This document shows, in pieces, positions 27,577 through 36,510 of a stretch of 64,000 bases of DNA. The stretch is taken from NCBI GenBank assembly GCA_036555705.1, contig DATBKT010000158.1:1-64000 (forward strand), read 5' to 3'. The DNA comes from JARBAU01 sp029237525. GTDB taxonomy: Archaea > Thermoproteota > Nitrososphaeria > Nitrososphaerales > Nitrososphaeraceae. The notes beneath the pieces were generated by a model that saw only the letters and a program-made list of their open reading frames with translations, was not told the DNA's origin and searched no databases. Both the position numbers and the translations under genes were made by a program. Each line of letters begins with the position of its first letter. The stretch's first letter is position 1.

Positions 27577-27849
27577 CTAAAAATCTTCTTCAAATTCGCT
27601 GTCGCCTTCCTCTTCTTCTATCTCGTCAAAGTCTTCCTCAAATTCCTCTCGTTCTTCGGCACTCTTGTAGGGGAGATCGGTTTCACCTGGAGCTCCACAA
27701 ACCGGACATTTAAATTCTATTGTTTGACCCTCTAGATCAAGCGGAAATTCCTTCGAAAAGACTTCATCGCATTTGGAACAGACAAGAGTCGTTTGAATAT
27801 TATCTTGACTAAATTTGTGTGACTGAACTCTAAAGATTGTACTTGCCAT
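27577..27849 (-). CDS. Zinc-ribbon protein with acidic tail, 90 aa
   Basis: A single zinc ribbon is formed by CSKC (residues 24-27) and CPVC (48-51), followed by a strongly acidic C-terminal tail rich in Glu and Asp (EEREEFEEDFDEIEEEEGDSEFEEDF region). It could bind nucleic-acid-associated proteins, but no partner is evident. A TATA-like stretch (TTTTATAAGC) lies upstream. Confidence 0.75.
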   Translation of the reverse strand: MASTIFRVQSHKFSQDNIQTTLVCSKCDEVFSKEFPLDLEGQTIEFKCPVCGAPGETDLPYKSAEEREEFEEDFDEIEEEEGDSEFEEDF

Positions 27850-28129
27850 TCTTCTTACCTATAGGAAATATCCTTTTTTATAAGCCTTTTCCATTCTAGC
27901 GCACACTTTAGCTTTCAATAATCTACACTGCTATTAATAATAGCATACCTACAAATATTGTACTAATAGGACAGGTTGGCTTCGAAAATCTAACCCCAGT
28001 CATATGCAGTATAGTCTGGGTCATATAGTTCATCCAATCTTAGATTTAATGCAAGAAGTTAAATTCATATTCACTCTAAAAACCGGGAAATCAAATAAAT
28101 ATGCACATATCTGCTCCAATGTATAATAG

Positions 28130-29731
28130 ATGAGTATCGACCGAGCTTCCATGGCCGCCAAATGTCAAGAACAGTTGGAAAGATCCGGTATTAGGGTAGA
28201 CAAGGTTCAACATAATTTGTCTCCTGCGTCATTGATCGAGGTTGCTATTCGTAGGAGAGAGGGGATTTTGTCTCTTACAGGAGCATTAACTGTAAACACT
28301 GGAAAGTATACTGGACGGTCACCTGATGACAGATTTATTGTCGATGACGAGATCACACACAATACAGTAAACTGGGGAAAAGTAAATCATCGGCTATCTC
28401 CAGAAAAATACGATCTTATATTTGATAGATTAAAAGTCCACCTTGATAAAAAGGAATTTTTCGTTTTTGATGGGTTTGTAGGAGCTGATTCTTCAGTAAG
28501 GCTTCCGATAAGAGTTCTTACAGATAAGGCATGGCAATGCCTTTTCTCTACGCAGATATTCGTAAAACCCAATGCTAGTGAGCTTCAGACATTTGTTCCT
28601 GAATTTAGCTTGATTTCTGTAAACAATTTTAAAGCCAATCCTTTGACTGATGGGACAAAAAGCGAGACATTCATAATTATAAACTTCTCCAAGAAAATGG
28701 TCATCATCGGATCTACTTCATATGCAGGTGAAATAAAGAAGGCAATGTTTTCAATCATGAGCTATCTTCTACCTATTAAAGGAATCTTCCCTATGCATTG
28801 TTCCGCCAATGTTGGACCAAATGGTGACGCCGCATTATTTTTTGGACTATCTGGCACAGGAAAAACCACTCTTTCTGCAGACAAAGATAGATACTTGGTA
28901 GGTGATGATGAGCATGGTTGGTCCCAAAATGGGATATTTAATTTTGAGGGTGGTTGTTATGCAAAATGCATACACCTGAAAAAGGAAAATGAACCTCAAA
29001 TTTGGAATGCTATCAGATTTGGAGCAGTAATGGAAAACGTGGTTGTAAATCAGAATACCAGGTTAGCTGATTTTGATGATGGTGGAATAACAGAAAATAC
29101 TCGTGTTGTGTATCCTCTCGAGTACATACCTAGATCAATCATCCCAGGATTGGCTTGTCATCCTAAGGTCATAATATTTCTTACTGCCGACGCCTTCGGA
29201 GTGATGCCGCCAATCTCCAAATTAAGTAGAGAAGGTGGAATGTATCACTTCATGTCAGGATATACTAGCAAATTAGCTGGAACTGAGAGAGGAATCACTG
29301 AACCGCAAGAAACCTTTTCACAATGCTTTGGAGCTCCATTTATGCTGCTTTCAGCTGATCGATATGCACAGATGTTAGGACAAAAGTTACTAGCTCATAA
29401 TACTAAGGTATACTTGATAAATACCGGTTGGTCTGGGGGACCTTACGGTGTCGGAAAAAGAATAAATCTAAACTACACAAGATCAATGGTAAAAGTGGTA
29501 ATCGATGGGACGCTCGAAAATGAGGCCTTTGAACATCATGAGATTTTTAACTTAGACATACCTGCAGCCTGTCCTGGAGTTCCTTCAGAAATTTTGAATC
29601 CTGCAAATACGTGGCCAGATAAGGAGAAATATAATACTGCGGCACTTAGGTTGGCCTCACTTTTTGTCAAAAATTTCGAAAAATTCAGTGACGTTTCTCC
29701 AGAGATAAAGCGCGCCGGTCCTATCTTATGA
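28130..29731 (+). CDS. pckA: Phosphoenolpyruvate carboxykinase (ATP)
   Basis: The enzyme interconverts oxaloacetate and phosphoenolpyruvate, the entry to gluconeogenesis. The ATP-type signatures are complete: RSPDDRFIVDD, the P-loop FFGLSGTGKTTLSAD, the kinase-2 region GDDEHGWSQNGIFNFEGGCYAK and the adenine-binding NTRVVYPLEYIP. The 533-residue length is normal. The ATG lies about 30 nt after a TATA-like AATAAATATG. Its stop codon overlaps the poly-T terminator of the convergent tRNA-Gln gene. Confidence 0.95.
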   Translation: MSIDRASMAAKCQEQLERSGIRVDKVQHNLSPASLIEVAIRRREGILSLTGALTVNTGKYTGRSPDDRFIVDDEITHNTVNWGKVNHRLSPEKYDLIFDRLKVHLDKKEFFVFDGFVGADSSVRLPIRVLTDKAWQCLFSTQIFVKPNASELQTFVPEFSLISVNNFKANPLTDGTKSETFIIINFSKKMVIIGSTSYAGEIKKAMFSIMSYLLPIKGIFPMHCSANVGPNGDAALFFGLSGTGKTTLSADKDRYLVGDDEHGWSQNGIFNFEGGCYAKCIHLKKENEPQIWNAIRFGAVMENVVVNQNTRLADFDDGGITENTRVVYPLEYIPRSIIPGLACHPKVIIFLTADAFGVMPPISKLSREGGMYHFMSGYTSKLAGTERGITEPQETFSQCFGAPFMLLSADRYAQMLGQKLLAHNTKVYLINTGWSGGPYGVGKRINLNYTRSMVKVVIDGTLENEAFEHHEIFNLDIPAACPGVPSEILNPANTWPDKEKYNTAALRLASLFVKNFEKFSDVSPEIKRAGPIL

Positions 29732-29736
29732 AAAAA
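29731..29736 (-). terminator. Poly-T terminator of the tRNA-Gln gene
   Basis: Six T residues (minus strand) one base after the tRNA discriminator base are a typical archaeal terminator. The run touches the TGA stop of the convergent pckA gene. Confidence 0.5.
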
Positions 29737-29737
29737 G

Positions 29738-29877
29738 TAGCCCGGAGCAGATTCGAACTGCTGTCTCCAGGTTTCTTTTCTATTTAGATCCAGAGCCTGA
29801 AATCCCTAGCCCTACCTTGGAGATTGGCCACTAGATTCGGCATCCACATACGACTCCGCTGTAGATTCGACCGGGCT
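29738..29877 (-). tRNA. tRNA-Gln(CUG) gene with three apparent introns
   Basis: The 140-nt gene starts AGCCCGG and ends CCGGGCT plus A, a perfect 7-bp acceptor stem. The T arm AGCAG-TTCGAAT-CTGCT is canonical, and the anticodon loop CTCTGGA carries anticodon CTG without a break. A cloverleaf forms only if three segments are removed: about 32 nt in the 5' strand of the D stem (after the G at position 10), about 18 nt in the D loop just before GGAT, and about 17 nt in the 3' strand of the anticodon stem. The remaining 73 nt form a normal tRNA. The exact splice sites are estimates. A T6 run follows the 3' end. Confidence 0.8.
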
Positions 29878-29920
29878 TCCCTAGCTACATCTAATTGAAA
29901 TAACCTACCAGTATTTGACT

Positions 29921-30274
29921 CTAGCGTTTTGTATTAATTTCTCTTATTAGCAATCCATATTCTAAAGAAGCTTTTTTTCGCATGTATGGAATCAGCCTAT
30001 AATGGATAGAATAAATATTATTTTCTCTTGTTAATATTCCTTTTACTAACAAAGATACGAAACCTCCTGCTACCTTGGAAGTGGGAATATCATGAGATTT
30101 ACAAAACTCATCTCTAGTTCTGTGGTATTCTTTTAACGTGAAATACGATCTGTTCAGATCTAATACTAAAGGCCATACGACCCTCTCCCAAACCATTCTT
30201 CTGTTTTCTGTGGAGGCTGCATGTTTTCCCTTGCCCTTGTCTCCACGACTCAATGCGGGTTCGATATTGATCAA
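29921..30274 (-). CDS. Hypothetical protein, winged-helix-like
   Basis: The 117-residue protein has a helical core (MVWERVVWPLVLDLNRSYFTLKEYHRTRDEF, then ASKVAGGFVSLLVKGILTRENNIYSIH) that resembles a winged helix with recognition helix and wing, and a basic end. I do not recognise the family. The N-terminal 25 residues are basic and polar, and translation may begin at the internal ATG (MVWERVVW, residue 27). Confidence 0.55.
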   Translation of the reverse strand: MINIEPALSRGDKGKGKHAASTENRRMVWERVVWPLVLDLNRSYFTLKEYHRTRDEFCKSHDIPTSKVAGGFVSLLVKGILTRENNIYSIHYRLIPYMRKKASLEYGLLIREINTKR

Positions 30275-30688
30275 TCTCTTTCAAGCCCTTTGAATAATTC
30301 CCTTTGAGGAACATTTAAACTCGGTGTTATGAAACTAACCTAAAATTATCTCATCTGATTGTGAAGATAGGTCTTGTAATTGATTTCTAGATAGCGCATG
30401 GCTCTTTAATTTATGATCGATTTTATCAGTTCTCTTAAGATTGACCTGGAATTAACTTTATCCGATAAGTAATTCTTCTATGCAATAGATTGAATTCTGA
30501 CAGGGTATGTTGTTACGCCACAGACTACATGGCTAACATGTCGATAAGCTACCACCCCGAAAGACGCAAGTCAATTGGAAAACATGAATATGGTACTTCA
30601 GCCTGCTTATTGTTATCATATCTGCTTTAGAAATCTCTAAGTGCATTACCAATTCATATGACGGGTACAAGGCATTAATGCTTATTTT
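30275..30688. other. Non-coding stretch, 414 bp
   Basis: No ORF, RNA gene or repeat is evident. It carries the promoter of the gene at 29921 at its left end. Confidence 0.4.
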
Positions 30689-31354
30689 TTAATCGAAGGA
30701 TTTTCTTCTAGTGTCTGATTCAGCTCTAATCCTCAGTCGCCTTCGATAGAAGATGTACGTTAGGGCAGTAACTAGAGCAATTGATAGAATTATCCCTGCA
30801 ATCTGTGTAGGGGATGATGCTCCTGAAGATGGAATCAGGGAGCACATATACTCATTGTTAGCGCAGCCTAACATGAAAAATATTCCATTCCATGACGAGT
30901 GAGCAAGTATTGCAAACCATCCTTTCCCACTTATCCACGTTCTCAAACTATAAAAAAAAGAAGGCATCACAAAGAGCCAGTTTGAAAATGAAAGACTTGC
31001 CATATCGAGTGATTTAGTATTTAAGATATGAAGCATCACCCAAGTAGCACCAGAAATTATCACAACCACAATGTTTCCAGTGGCATAGTAAGGAATTCCG
31101 AAGAAGACCGATTCTTCAATAGGACCAGCCCCTAAGACAGGCACTAGGTATCTAGGAACACTTGAAGGATTGTGGTCATTCATCGATAGCTGAATTGCAT
31201 AGGATCCACCTAACATTAGTAATACTCCAATTGCATGATAATACAGAACCATTAGAACAAGGTGCACTATTGATGTGTTACGATAAGGGGAGATCCACCG
31301 TTTTGGATTTGCATCGGATCTCAGATCCGCCAGTTCCTTAGTAAAAAATGACAA
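30689..31354 (-). CDS. CPBP (Abi)-family intramembrane protease-like protein
   Basis: The 221-residue protein has about six membrane helices. Three signature elements of CPBP proteases are visible: EE in GPIEESVFFGIP (motif EExxxR, here without the Arg), Trp-x3-His in TWVMLHIL (motif FxxxH) and HxxxN in LAHSSWN. The two histidines and glutamates can bind metal, but the missing arginine leaves activity uncertain. Such proteins process prenylated or membrane proteins; a substrate is not evident here. Confidence 0.75.
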   Translation of the reverse strand: MSFFTKELADLRSDANPKRWISPYRNTSIVHLVLMVLYYHAIGVLLMLGGSYAIQLSMNDHNPSSVPRYLVPVLGAGPIEESVFFGIPYYATGNIVVVIISGATWVMLHILNTKSLDMASLSFSNWLFVMPSFFYSLRTWISGKGWFAILAHSSWNGIFFMLGCANNEYMCSLIPSSGASSPTQIAGIILSIALVTALTYIFYRRRLRIRAESDTRRKSFD

Positions 31355-31441
31355 ATCTAACTCAAATGAATATATAAATCACTAATATAACCATAAGGAT
31401 ATTCTATAGACTTTTCTATAATGTAGCCTCAAAAACACTGG

Positions 31442-32353
31442 CTATCGGATGGGTGTAAGCCACATTCTACTGTACTTGTTATCCTTCCCCTCAATCACAT
31501 CCTGAAATTTGTTACTAAGTCTTTTTGTCAATCCCCCAACTTTACCCCCACTAACGATTCTATGGTCGATTTCGATTACCGGCTTTATTCCAGCCGCAGT
31601 ACCGCACAAAAAAATTTCATCAGCCAGATAAAGGTCTTCCCTTCCAAAATCTGAAATTGAAGACTCTAATTCAATATCTCTCGCTAAAGTGAGAATACTG
31701 TCCCTCGTGATGCCGCGCAAAGCTCCTGCAGTCAGTGGCGGGGTTATCAAACGATCATCTTTTACTATAAAAACATTCTCGGCACTAGCTTCTGCCACTC
31801 TGCCATAGGAGTTCAATAAAACAGCCTCATCATATCCTTGATTTATTGCCTCAATTCTTGCCAAAACAGAGTTAGCATAGTTTGCTGTTGCTTTTGCTAA
31901 GACGGGAAGAGATCTGCCATCAATCCTTGTCCAAGATGAGACAATTGCTCGAATCCCACCACCGTGATTCGTATAGGTTGATTCATCCCATATCCAAGCA
32001 GCGACTGCCATACAAACTTTGTTTGGAAGGGGATTTACACCCATCTTCCCATAGCCATAATAAACAATAGGACGTACATAGTAATTTTCGGACCCGTTTA
32101 TCTTTACAGTTTCGAGTACAGCTTTCTTGATCTGTTCTGCAGAGTACGTCAATTTCATGGAATAAATCTTGCAGCTGTCTATCAACCTCTGAATATGATC
32201 GTCTAATCTGAAAATTGTTAGACCTTGGGCGGCATTATAACAACGAATACCTTCAAAAACTGCAGTGCCGTAATGAAAACTATGTGTCAGTATATGAATT
32301 TTTGCGTCATCCCAGTCGACAATGACACCGTCCATCCAAATTTTTCTTGTCAT
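31442..32353 (-). CDS. ilvE: Branched-chain amino acid aminotransferase IlvE
   Basis: The PLP enzyme performs the last step of valine, leucine and isoleucine synthesis. Signatures include HSFHYGTAVFEGIRCY near the N-terminus, the lysine in LAKATANYANSVLA, and the EASAENVFIVKDDRLITPP and GITRDSI segments of class IV aminotransferases. Length is 303 residues. Its ATG overlaps the stop of the aspartate kinase gene by 4 bp, so the two genes are co-translated. Confidence 0.93.
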   Translation of the reverse strand: MTRKIWMDGVIVDWDDAKIHILTHSFHYGTAVFEGIRCYNAAQGLTIFRLDDHIQRLIDSCKIYSMKLTYSAEQIKKAVLETVKINGSENYYVRPIVYYGYGKMGVNPLPNKVCMAVAAWIWDESTYTNHGGGIRAIVSSWTRIDGRSLPVLAKATANYANSVLARIEAINQGYDEAVLLNSYGRVAEASAENVFIVKDDRLITPPLTAGALRGITRDSILTLARDIELESSISDFGREDLYLADEIFLCGTAAGIKPVIEIDHRIVSGGKVGGLTKRLSNKFQDVIEGKDNKYSRMWLTPIR

Positions 32354-33816
32354 TGATTGACTCCATCGAATATTTGCTTTCGATGTTCATGAATGGCTTT
32401 CACAGTATCCCCTACTGTAGTATTTCTGTCCTCGACAACGATTAATATTCTGGATGTCTCCTCTTGTGCATCTAGGTTTAATATATTAATATTATGATCT
32501 CCTACAGTACTACTAACTGTAGAAACGATTCCTGGGATTTTCCACATTTTATCCCCGATCAGTGTTACTGCCCCTCTTTCATAAACAATCTGCGTGTTAG
32601 AATCGTACGCCTTGATAAGACGTTCATGTCTTCTAAGGTAGTCTGCATCTAAGAATAACAATCGCGTAATCTCTACTTCATCCTGTATATAAGGGGACAG
32701 CTTAATGAAATCATGATACAATTTCTCTTTTTGAAGTGATGCTATTAAATGATTAGCTGAACCGCTATTCATCCTCACTATTGCGCAGTTCTTTTTGCCA
32801 GTTATAATTTTCACAAAATTCTCACTTTCTGTAAAAGGAACATCTTTACGAATAGTAGTCTTTATTGTTGGATCATTAAGATTTGTAATTACGACTGGAA
32901 TATCAAGTTTGTTATCATTAATCTCTTTAATAGCAACAGGATCAAGGATTTTCATCCCGAACATACCTGCTAACCTTGCTTCATTATAAGAAAGATATTT
33001 CACAAATTCAAGGTTGTCAAAGACTATTTTCGGATCAGCACTTAGTACTGCACTGTCTTTGGCAAAATCCATGCTCACATCGTATTTGGACTGCAATAGT
33101 ATCGCCAGATCTGCGGCAGATCTATCTGAGCCACCTCGTTCATATGTGGTTTCCAGACCGTCAATAGTCTTGCCAATGAAACCACCTATGGATACGACAT
33201 CATTTCTCTCTATCAAATCAATAAGATGATTTAGGTGATGTTTAGATTCTTCTAGTATGAAATTAGCTGCCTCAAAATTGTCGTCTGTGATAATTGGCCA
33301 ATCATCTATATCCACATGACCAGATCTAATCCCATACGACCTCATTATGAAATCCATCAAATAGGACATTGTTATTTCCCCCGCGTATGCCAAAGTTCTT
33401 GATCGTATCAAATCGACAAATCTTCTATTCTCTGCTGCCTGCTTCAGAGAAATTATAATTCTATGATTAAATTTCTCAAAATGAGTTTGAAAGTCATCGT
33501 AAAGGCTATTACTAAGATATTTTTTAGCGATTTTCTGATATACTTGCGAAACGGTCTCGAGATCTAAAGGAGCAGAAGCTGCGTAACTCCGACCAATACT
33601 AATTGATACATCAGTCATAGAGCTAATCCTATCCGCATACGTAGTTAGAGGAGCAGAGAAAACAGCTACTACTTTGGATTTTTCACATATTTGTTTGATT
33701 CTGTCGACAGTGTGATCAATACCTTCACCGTCTACCCCAAGGACGCTACCACCAAATTTCGCAATTACAATTGGAACCAACGTGACCAATCGGGATTTTG
33801 AGTATTGAAAGCGCAA
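32350..33816 (-). CDS. lysC: Aspartate kinase
   Basis: The enzyme makes aspartyl phosphate, the first step to lysine, threonine and methionine. The kinase motif KFGGSVL, the RGGSDRSAADLAILLQS segment and the MDFAKDSAVLSADPKIV region are present; two C-terminal ACT domains (about 330-480) suggest feedback control by an amino acid. The longest frame starts with TTG at 33816, right beside the AATATATT promoter, so translation more likely begins at TTG 33789 or 33780. Pairing with ilvE hints at threonine-isoleucine supply. Confidence 0.92.
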   Translation of the reverse strand: MRFQYSKSRLVTLVPIVIAKFGGSVLGVDGEGIDHTVDRIKQICEKSKVVAVFSAPLTTYADRISSMTDVSISIGRSYAASAPLDLETVSQVYQKIAKKYLSNSLYDDFQTHFEKFNHRIIISLKQAAENRRFVDLIRSRTLAYAGEITMSYLMDFIMRSYGIRSGHVDIDDWPIITDDNFEAANFILEESKHHLNHLIDLIERNDVVSIGGFIGKTIDGLETTYERGGSDRSAADLAILLQSKYDVSMDFAKDSAVLSADPKIVFDNLEFVKYLSYNEARLAGMFGMKILDPVAIKEINDNKLDIPVVITNLNDPTIKTTIRKDVPFTESENFVKIITGKKNCAIVRMNSGSANHLIASLQKEKLYHDFIKLSPYIQDEVEITRLLFLDADYLRRHERLIKAYDSNTQIVYERGAVTLIGDKMWKIPGIVSTVSSTVGDHNINILNLDAQEETSRILIVVEDRNTTVGDTVKAIHEHRKQIFDGVNQ

Positions 33817-34282
33817 TATATTACTATACTAGAACAAAAAACTAAGGCTTAGTAGAAAAGATGTGGTCTATTTTATTGTAATGTACATGATAAAATATCC
33901 CGGGGTTACGATTGCAAATTCTGGTATCTCATATCTTACGATTTTTCAGAAGTATATTGCCCTTGAAATCTTGAGGTTCGTGAGACTAGGTTTATCAATT
34001 TTGGATGAGCAAACTTTTTGCAAATTATAGAAGATAGTCAAGTGCAAACACATTTACACGGACTAAATTAACAAACACTTCTGCCAATTCAAAGACACAA
34101 CATGATTGGTCGAATCTCAATAACTAATAAATATCATTTAATTGCACTCTGATATGCAATTATATCGTACTACAATCCAGAGAATCTAGCAAATAAAGAC
34201 AATGCTTAAAATATTTTATTTGTTCTCGTTCTTCTGATCTGCCCGGCAATTTCACGACGTCATGTATTTTGTTTATTTTTGG
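33817..34282. other. Non-coding stretch, 466 bp
   Basis: AT-rich region with the aspartate kinase promoter on its left side. No ORF or RNA gene is supported. Confidence 0.4.
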
Positions 34283-34309
34283 ATGTATTCATTCACAGAA
34301 TGAATACAT
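34283..34309. promoter_or_regulatory. Perfect palindrome, candidate operator before the topoisomerase VI locus
   Basis: Two 12-bp arms (ATGTATTCATTC and its exact reverse complement) flank ACA. The centre reads CATTC-ACA-GAATG. The right arm abuts an ATATTTAATA TATA box, which sits about 30 nt before the ATG of the small gene at 34343, the distance expected for a leaderless start. The same CATTC-N3-GAATG core occurs at 50506-50516 and 54979-54991. Confidence 0.6.
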
Positions 34310-34342
34310 ATTTAATAATGCTTGATGTAGATTTTGTATGTA

Positions 34343-34501
34343 ATGAAGACGTTGAAGGATTTGATGAAAGGAAATATAGTTGGATGCGGATCTGACTATA
34401 TTGTAGTAGAAAAATCAAAAAAAAGATTCTTTGTCCATGTTGCTAATTTTAGAATACACGAATTGAGGAACTCGGTTACCCCATATTGGTCTGATTTTTA
34501 A
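34343..34501 (+). CDS. Small protein, 52 aa, before topoisomerase VI
   Basis: An ATG-TAA frame with basic, mixed strand/helix product (MKTLKDLMKGNIVGCGSDYI, then VVEKSKKRFFVHV). The TATA box at about 34308-34317 is about 30 nt upstream, so this is a leaderless gene directly under the palindrome. It ends 41 bp before top6B and probably shares its transcript. Function unknown; the basic surface would fit DNA binding. Confidence 0.6.
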   Translation: MKTLKDLMKGNIVGCGSDYIVVEKSKKRFFVHVANFRIHELRNSVTPYWSDF

Positions 34502-34542
34502 CCTCAAAGTATTATCCTTTGCTTATAAAAAGTTAAATTAAG

Positions 34543-36435
34543 TTGGCGAAATACAAGAGTCGATTGAAACAGCGTACAAGTACAGAAATTACTACTCAAA
34601 CTAAAAGGACTCAAGCTGGGGCTTTACCTAATAACGGTAAAGTACGTTATGATAGAAAGGCTGAATCCGAATTTTTTGTTGATAATTCGGCTTTGGCAGG
34701 TTTTACAGGCGAGCGCATCTTATACATGGCTGTTAGGGAATTAATAGAAAATGCCCTTGACTCTTGCGAGGTAGATCATATATTACCACGTATTTCCTTA
34801 TCTTTAAAAATGTATGATTCATTAAATGACATGTGGATTATTACTTGTCAAGATAACGGGGTAGGTATTCCCCCAGATAAGGTCCCAGTCGCAGTATGCT
34901 CATTTTTAACTTCAGGAAAGTATGTTGAAAAGCAGCAACGAGGTTTGTTTGGGGTTGGGCTCAAAATGATCGCGGCATTTTCTACTAAGGATACAGATCA
35001 TCCTCTTAAAGTCTGGACGAAGACTCTTGAGGGAACTGACGAATTCTATTTTGAACTTAGAACAGATATTGGTACTAATAAGCCGATTGTTTTATCAAAG
35101 GACACTAAGAAATATGGGAATTCATTTAATTCGAAATCGGGTTTCAGAATAGAGGCCATGTTGCGTGCTAGACTTTCTCCTATCACAAAAAGCAAAATCT
35201 ATGATTACATCAGTCAATCTAGTATAGTTAATCCTTATGCTATTATAACTTTTACCACAGACGAAGGGAGTATTGTGTTCGAACGGCGTACTAATAAAAT
35301 GCCTGAACCTTCGAGTGAGGTGTTGCCTCATCCATCAGACATGGATCTTAAGACATTGAAAAGGGCCATCCTTAGCTTTACTAACCAAAAGACCACTATT
35401 CAAGGAATTTTGTGTAATTCATTCCAAAAAATGTCAAACGAAAAGGCAAAGGAGATACTATCAAGGGCTGGAGTAGAACTTAAAAATGCGACAAAGTATG
35501 ACGAGCATGAATTGATAAAAATAGTAAACGCTTGTAGACAAACCAAATTTCAATCTCCAAATACTGATCACCTTAGTCCGGTAGGCGAGCAGATATTGAC
35601 TGCTGGCATGATGGAAGAATACACTATAGTAACTAAAAGAGAGAACAATAATGTTAATGAAACTCCGAATTCTCAACTATCAGTCAGAGTGCTAAAACCT
35701 GCACTTACCGCATATTCTTCAAAAACCTGCATAATCGTCAATCGAGCAACAATAGTTGAATGTGGTATTGCATATGGTGGAAATATAAATTCTTTCAGGT
35801 TATACAGATTTGCAAACAAAATACCGTTACTATATGACGAGGGTTCTGACGTAGCTCGTGAAGTGGTATCTGAAGTAGAGATTAATAAGATGGGCATTAC
35901 CAAGAAGGATGTTAAAGAACAATTCTTCAACCCAGATGTAAAGTCAGACCGCGCCATCGATCTGCTTCCAATCCATATTTTCTTTCACATATGCTCCACA
36001 AAGATTCCATACAAAACTGCAGGAAAGGAGAGTATCGCGTCAGAAGGAAGCCTAAAAAAATACATGAGATCGTGTTTAAGTGATCTGTACAAAAAAGTGA
36101 GCGCACAGATACGCAAAGAAATTAAGATTAAAGAAGCCGAAAACAGGCTTCGACTATACAAACATTATATCCCACTCATAGTTGATGCGATTTCAGAGTC
36201 GATCAATATAGACGCAAAAAAACTTTCTGATGCGTTCCTCAAATTAGTGGAAAATAGAGTGGGAGAGACAGAATTAGTACCACCTGACCATATGCATATG
36301 GTTAAGACTAACAACGTATCAGAAAGCAGGCAAGAAGTACGGGAGTCAGAAAAAAACTTAGTCAATCGTCTCAAACTAACAGATAATAGGATTTCAGGAC
36401 TCATTGGGAAGAAGGCTCGGAGAGTGAAGGAATGA
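34543..36435 (+). CDS. top6B: DNA topoisomerase VI subunit B
   Basis: The ATPase subunit of the type IIB topoisomerase that relaxes and decatenates DNA. The GHKL ATP-binding motifs are visible: ELIENALDSCE, DNGVGIPPDKV and GLFGVGLKMIAAFS. An H2TH-like region and transducer domain follow (about 270-500), and the tail is basic. It begins with TTG and lies 75 bp before subunit A; both are needed for activity. Length 630 residues. Confidence 0.95.
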   Translation: MAKYKSRLKQRTSTEITTQTKRTQAGALPNNGKVRYDRKAESEFFVDNSALAGFTGERILYMAVRELIENALDSCEVDHILPRISLSLKMYDSLNDMWIITCQDNGVGIPPDKVPVAVCSFLTSGKYVEKQQRGLFGVGLKMIAAFSTKDTDHPLKVWTKTLEGTDEFYFELRTDIGTNKPIVLSKDTKKYGNSFNSKSGFRIEAMLRARLSPITKSKIYDYISQSSIVNPYAIITFTTDEGSIVFERRTNKMPEPSSEVLPHPSDMDLKTLKRAILSFTNQKTTIQGILCNSFQKMSNEKAKEILSRAGVELKNATKYDEHELIKIVNACRQTKFQSPNTDHLSPVGEQILTAGMMEEYTIVTKRENNNVNETPNSQLSVRVLKPALTAYSSKTCIIVNRATIVECGIAYGGNINSFRLYRFANKIPLLYDEGSDVAREVVSEVEINKMGITKKDVKEQFFNPDVKSDRAIDLLPIHIFFHICSTKIPYKTAGKESIASEGSLKKYMRSCLSDLYKKVSAQIRKEIKIKEAENRLRLYKHYIPLIVDAISESINIDAKKLSDAFLKLVENRVGETELVPPDHMHMVKTNNVSESRQEVRESEKNLVNRLKLTDNRISGLIGKKARRVKE

Positions 36436-36510
36436 TAATTACAAATCATATAGAATTGGAAATACTATACAATTTAAGTAAGGTACTATTCAGGAGTACT
36501 AGATCTAGAT

